From assembly GCA_951394045.1 (NCBI GenBank), contig OX595992.1, positions 310,001-374,000 on the forward strand: a stretch of DNA of 64,000 nucleotides, given 5' to 3'. Each line of letters starts with the position of its first letter. Position 1 is the stretch's first letter. Source of the DNA: Nitzschia sp. DOCU1 (lineage: Eukaryota > Bacillariophyta > Bacillariophyceae > Bacillariales > Bacillariaceae). A model generated the notes under the pieces. That model did not search any database, had not been told where the DNA came from, and saw only the letters and a list, made by a program, of their open reading frames with translations. Both the position numbers and the translations under genes were made by a program. Of the stretch, positions 59,983 through 64,000 are shown in pieces.

Positions 59983-62715
59983 ATGATGGTTCAGTCTGCA
60001 AAGAACATCGCCATCGGTCTGATGCTGATGCCCTTTGTTCTTTCTTTGGTCCAATCGGCGGCGGCGACAAAAGAGACTGTCGTGGCCAGTGATGGTTCCT
60101 CCGTGCCTTTGATAAGCACCACCAAGGACTCTGTGTTATTAACTAACGCTAATAAGAACGAGACCGCCGCCCAGGAGCAAAGCCCACCGCCAGTTTGTTC
60201 CCTCTACATGGCTCGGTCTACCATTCCTGATGCTGGCCTGGGTATTTTTACCGGGGTTAACCTGGAACGGGGAAAGACCATTACGTGGGCGGACATTGCC
60301 GAGGAAGACGCCTGGTTTCAAGACTTGCTCATCCCCATTATGGATGGGTATAAGACCATTCCCTACCGTGGTCAACAACGATTCTTATCCTGGCTAGGAT
60401 ATGTTTGGCCCGCCCGTCCCGATGTCTTTTATCCCTCGTACACGGACAAGACATTTCCTCAGATCTCCCGAGCCCACTTTGGAACCCCCGAAGGCCTTAG
60501 TGGGGCAGATGCGGGTTTGTTGTATATCACGTATTCGCAAGATGGTCAAGACGCTTTTCTAGTTAGTTCCTTTGCTCCTGGAATGGGCTCGCTGTTAAAT
60601 TCGCATGAGGAGTTTGCCAATGTTAATTTGCGAGAAGGAGCCCCAATGGCATCGACCTTGCCACAAAACACTGCTGCTACCGTCACCGACTTGACCCATC
60701 AATCCGACTTTTCTCCACTAGCTCCTGGTAGTGGCTTTATTACCCAGACGAAGATTGAAGCCGGAAGTGAACTCTTGATTTACTACGGGCCGGAATGGCA
60801 TGAGCGTTACGACGAAAAGACGAGTGAGCAATTAGAAAAGTGCCATAAGATCAATTGTATCCCACCTGTGACAGGGGAGGAGCAACTGGAAGCGGTAACG
60901 GAGGCAGACTTGGAAAATTTGCCATCGGAACAGGATAAGCGCGACAATGAAAGGTTAATGAAAATCAAAACCATCGGTCAGAAAGAACAGATTGATCAGG
61001 TCGAGCAAAACCGCCGTCGGCAGGTACAAGAGTTTTTGAAGACAAAAAGTCAGGAAGCATCGTCGCTGCATGAAGAAGTCGCAGAAAGCGTGGCATCTTC
61101 TAGAAAGCTTGACTCTTCCAAGTACGTCCGTGAGGTCCCACCGACGCCATCGGAACCAGAAGAAGAAGATGATGATGATATTGTTGAGGAACAACCTTCC
61201 CGAGAAATCCAATGGCTTCAGGAACATGGTAGTTGCTTGGACAATCTCAAGGCTGGCAAATCCACAATCCTAGAATTTGGTCGCGGAGCCTTTGCCACCC
61301 GACTTTTACCTCGGAACAGCATCATTTCCTCTGCCCCCTTGTTGGCACTCAAGCGCGCCGATTTGGTCATGTATGAGGAGAATAAAGAGTCAACCAAGTT
61401 TTTGACAACACTCAACTTTGACAAAGTTGTTGGACAAGAACAGATCTTGAACTATTGCTACGGTCACCCCGAGTCGGATTTGCTGTTGGTACCGTATGCA
61501 CCGGTCGTCAATTTCATCAACCACGCGGATGATCCAGCCAAGGTGAATGCGGAAATTCGTTGGCCCAGTGACAAACGAGCTCAGGACCTGTTGAATCGCT
61601 TGCCCAAGGATTGGTTGGATGCGCACCCACTGGATGTGACAGACCAAAGTGGTCAGCTACTATTTGATTTTGTCGCCACACGAGACATCAAGCCCGGAGA
61701 AGAGATTTTCATTGACTATGGCGACAATTGGAAAGCCGCATGGAAGGAGCACGTTACTAGTACTACTGGGCAACAAAAACCATCCGGCGAAATGGGTTTT
61801 GCACAAGGGTTTCGTCACGAGATTGGGGTGCCAGATGGCTTTTTCCCAGCCAACTGGCTGAACCAATTAATGGAGTATGAAGTGGAACGGATTGAGCACT
61901 TGGAGCCCGGGGAAATCCGCCCATTGACGTGGAAGCACAATGGCCAACCCGTGGCCAAGACTGCGTTTGCGATTGGAATCCCACAAAATTTGACCAAACA
62001 AGTACACAATTTCGCTAACGAGCGCGGCATTCTCAGCGTGTACGAGCAAGTTCTGACGAACGAAGTGCTGGGAAGCGACCAGTGGTACGTCTTTGATGCT
62101 GACCAACACGAGGGAACCCCGGAACAGTGGTTTGTCCATCGTTACATGAATGTGGCCTGGGATTTTAACATGCACTACCTAGCTGCGTGGGATGAGACGG
62201 CTCGCAAGAACGTGTATAGAATGCTTGGGAAGTATGGGTTTGATCCGGTTTTGGATGGACTCGGCACCTACTTTGGCTTGGACACGCTGACCTGCTTCCA
62301 TACGTCTTTCATGGGTGTCTCGGAGGCCGACAACTCCTTTATGCATACCGATACATATTCGACTGGCGACGTTGGCTACAATCTCATATTTCCCATCATT
62401 AGCGTAGATGGTTCCAAGCCCGAGCTTGATATTCAAAGCGACAATGCAGATATTGTGGTTGCTGTCAAATACGAACACGATCGGGCCTTTCTCCTTTCTG
62501 ATAACGGATACCACCGCACATCCGCCGTGCAATACGACGACAAAAGCCAGATTCGCGTCGTCCTTGGCCTGTACTGTGCACAAATTGACGAAACGAACAA
62601 CGTCGTTATGAAACATCTCTACGACGGGGAAGACCCTGCCCCCTTCATGGATCAGTTCGAACTTCCTATTCAAGAGATTCATTGGAGCAAAACTGGAATT
62701 CGCTTACCGAGATAG
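59983..62715 (+). CDS. Secreted SET-SET-2OG-oxygenase-like protein (copy 2)
   Basis: 910 aa from the ATG of MMVQSAKN, which yields a clean signal peptide (IAIGLMLMPFVLSLVQSAAA). A GTG 35 codons upstream is in frame but would bury the signal. The order matches the paralogue at 56624: SET-like 1 (STIPDAGLGIFTG...GSELLIYYGPEW), basic coiled-coil linker, acidic run (EPEEEDDDDIVEE), SET-like 2 (STILEFGRGAFATR...VNFINHADDPAKVNAEI...GEEIFIDYGDNW), and the oxygenase-like part (FMHTDTY...GYHRTSA...QIRVVLG). The GxG of SET 2 reads FGRG rather than AGRG. Both proteins end in LPR; no ER-retention signal. Confidence 0.82.
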   Translation: MMVQSAKNIAIGLMLMPFVLSLVQSAAATKETVVASDGSSVPLISTTKDSVLLTNANKNETAAQEQSPPPVCSLYMARSTIPDAGLGIFTGVNLERGKTITWADIAEEDAWFQDLLIPIMDGYKTIPYRGQQRFLSWLGYVWPARPDVFYPSYTDKTFPQISRAHFGTPEGLSGADAGLLYITYSQDGQDAFLVSSFAPGMGSLLNSHEEFANVNLREGAPMASTLPQNTAATVTDLTHQSDFSPLAPGSGFITQTKIEAGSELLIYYGPEWHERYDEKTSEQLEKCHKINCIPPVTGEEQLEAVTEADLENLPSEQDKRDNERLMKIKTIGQKEQIDQVEQNRRRQVQEFLKTKSQEASSLHEEVAESVASSRKLDSSKYVREVPPTPSEPEEEDDDDIVEEQPSREIQWLQEHGSCLDNLKAGKSTILEFGRGAFATRLLPRNSIISSAPLLALKRADLVMYEENKESTKFLTTLNFDKVVGQEQILNYCYGHPESDLLLVPYAPVVNFINHADDPAKVNAEIRWPSDKRAQDLLNRLPKDWLDAHPLDVTDQSGQLLFDFVATRDIKPGEEIFIDYGDNWKAAWKEHVTSTTGQQKPSGEMGFAQGFRHEIGVPDGFFPANWLNQLMEYEVERIEHLEPGEIRPLTWKHNGQPVAKTAFAIGIPQNLTKQVHNFANERGILSVYEQVLTNEVLGSDQWYVFDADQHEGTPEQWFVHRYMNVAWDFNMHYLAAWDETARKNVYRMLGKYGFDPVLDGLGTYFGLDTLTCFHTSFMGVSEADNSFMHTDTYSTGDVGYNLIFPIISVDGSKPELDIQSDNADIVVAVKYEHDRAFLLSDNGYHRTSAVQYDDKSQIRVVLGLYCAQIDETNNVVMKHLYDGEDPAPFMDQFELPIQEIHWSKTGIRLPR

Positions 62716-64000
62716 CTCCTGCTGGAACGGCCGTTTCTTGATGTTATAGCTACAGAGATGGACTTTCAATGTCAGGGAATGGGACGATACATAGCTGTTA
62801 CTAGCTAATAATATTTACCATTGATAATACAGGGTTTTGTTGTTTTACTATCCCGACAGAAAGAACAAGAGCCCATCATTAAAGGACCATACTTCCCCCC
62901 ATGGCAATGACGATTCATCTAGTAGTATCTTCATGATGCCGTCGCTTGCAGACAGAAGAAGGGAGGAAGCTGCGGTCATCTGATTTCCGTAACCACAGAA
63001 GCTATAACAAAGGTTAGACAGGGGAGCTAGCAGAAGTCTGCAGTAGCAGCTAGTAGCCCACTATCTACGTACCTGGTACTATGCCATTCTTTGCGCTCTC
63101 GGCTATCGGTCGAGATTCGATACAGTGGTCAAAGAGGTCAAAAAGGTCATTTAAAGATGGGCCTGCGGGCACATGTAAATACATGTATTAGTGTACAAAT
63201 AAAATAGAAAGGAAGGCATCCTTGCCTTGGCGAAGCTTTGCCTCCGAGACGAGAACGAGAACCGGTCGGACTTTTTGCACTGGACGACGCCCAGTAGCTA
63301 GCGCACCTCTACAGCAAGAACCCCGACTTTTTGCTGGATGACCCATGCAAGCAAAACGAACAATCGATGACAATGGTAGATGGAGTAATCCAACAATCAG
63401 CCTGTAGACGCAACAAGAATCGAAGCAAGCGTGGAGTTTCAGTGGAGTTTCAGGCAATTCGGGGGATGATGAATGTGGATTACTTTCAGGGACCGTGGAA
63501 GCTTCATCGTGGGAAACATCACGAAACTGCTCCCAAACCACCGCAGAAACCGCTCGGATCTTGGCATTTTTTCCTCCAACAAATCCTTCACTTTTTCACT
63601 CAATCGAGCTGCTTCTTTGACGTAGGGGTGGGGCTTAGTAACTTTTTGTGTGAGAACACAAAAACGAAGCTAAAAGTTCGATGCATTGTAGACAATTCCT
63701 GGGGAGTGCTACGGGCAAAATAGTTTATCTACTAGCGCCGTCGGGCGGGAGACGATTGAATCGGGTCTCCCTCCCGTATGTGGGTAGGGGGGGCTCTCCT
63801 TTGGGCGGAGCAGGGGCGTAATTTAGAATACACGAAATGCTGCTTATGTAAGATCAAAAATAGCTAAAATCAAACTTCTTTGCTCCTGGGCTATACTGTC
63901 ATTGCCAACGCGTTTCTTTCGGATCGAACCTGGTTGCACACAATAGCCAAGACGACATGCAACGCCAAATCCGCGTCCTTGGCTATATGCAACTCCATCA
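62716..64000. other. Terminal intergenic region
   Basis: No gene recognised. A TACCTGGTA motif lies at 63070-63078. Overlapping ORFs on both strands at 63188-63723 have no domain. Confidence 0.45.

Noticed and set aside
1..64000. tRNA or rRNA genes
   Set aside because: No T-arm-like GGTTCGAATCC context or rRNA core sequence noticed by eye; a covariance-model scan would be needed to exclude small RNAs.

Overview
The window is nuclear DNA from a diatom (stramenopile alga). The evidence is four fucoxanthin-chlorophyll a/c protein (FCP/Lhcf) genes, several proteins with a signal peptide followed by an AxAF-like plastid motif, a decayed PSxxPS-type repeat segment, and short spliceosomal introns of about 75-110 nt. 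I cannot name the species. Genes lie on both strands, many are single-exon, and none form operons.

Layout. 0.4-2.9 kb: condensin kleisin CAP-H (-). 4.5-6.3 kb: unknown protein. 6.5-7.1 kb: small plastid membrane protein (-). 8.8-13.8 kb: two ankyrin-like paralogues in inverted orientation, flanking RNA polymerase I subunit A12 (-) and a TKL-like kinase (+). 15.9 kb: Rab GTPase. 16.9-19.1 kb: degenerate metallophosphoesterase (-). 20.3-23.1 kb: hemerythrin-like protein and a Golgi-type transferase (both -). 23.5-28.9 kb: half ABC transporter (+) converging on a large cNMP/AGC kinase (-). 30.6-31.5 kb: six-EF-hand protein with an apparent frameshift. 32.5-33.3 kb: G-quadruplex-bearing tandem repeat and a perfect hairpin. 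34-44 kb: disordered RRxS-rich proteins, a mitochondrial-type EF-hand/coiled-coil protein, a type II membrane glycosyltransferase-like protein and a secreted or plastid protein with four GPLLGLDKG repeats. 44-52 kb: FCP cluster (four genes, all -) embedded in duplicated flanks, with a small membrane ORF and its relic. 52.5-55 kb: secreted GH3 glycosidase. 55.6-56.5 kb: rearranged MazG pyrophosphatase. 56.6-62.7 kb: a divergent pair of secreted proteins, each with two SET-like domains and a C-terminal Fe(II)/2-oxoglutarate-oxygenase-like domain.

The most interesting item is that SET-SET-oxygenase pair. A secretory-pathway lysine methyltransferase fused to a hydroxylase fits the known chemistry of silaffins, which carry N-methylated and delta-hydroxylated lysines. 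This link is inference. Other leads are the permuted MazG gene, the four-repeat LDKG protein, a GC-AG intron inside the ABC Walker B codon, fossil FCP promoter blocks, and recurrent intergenic palindromes. Multi-exon models were built by hand from splice consensus and reading-frame continuity. All exon sums are divisible by three, except where a frameshift is reported.
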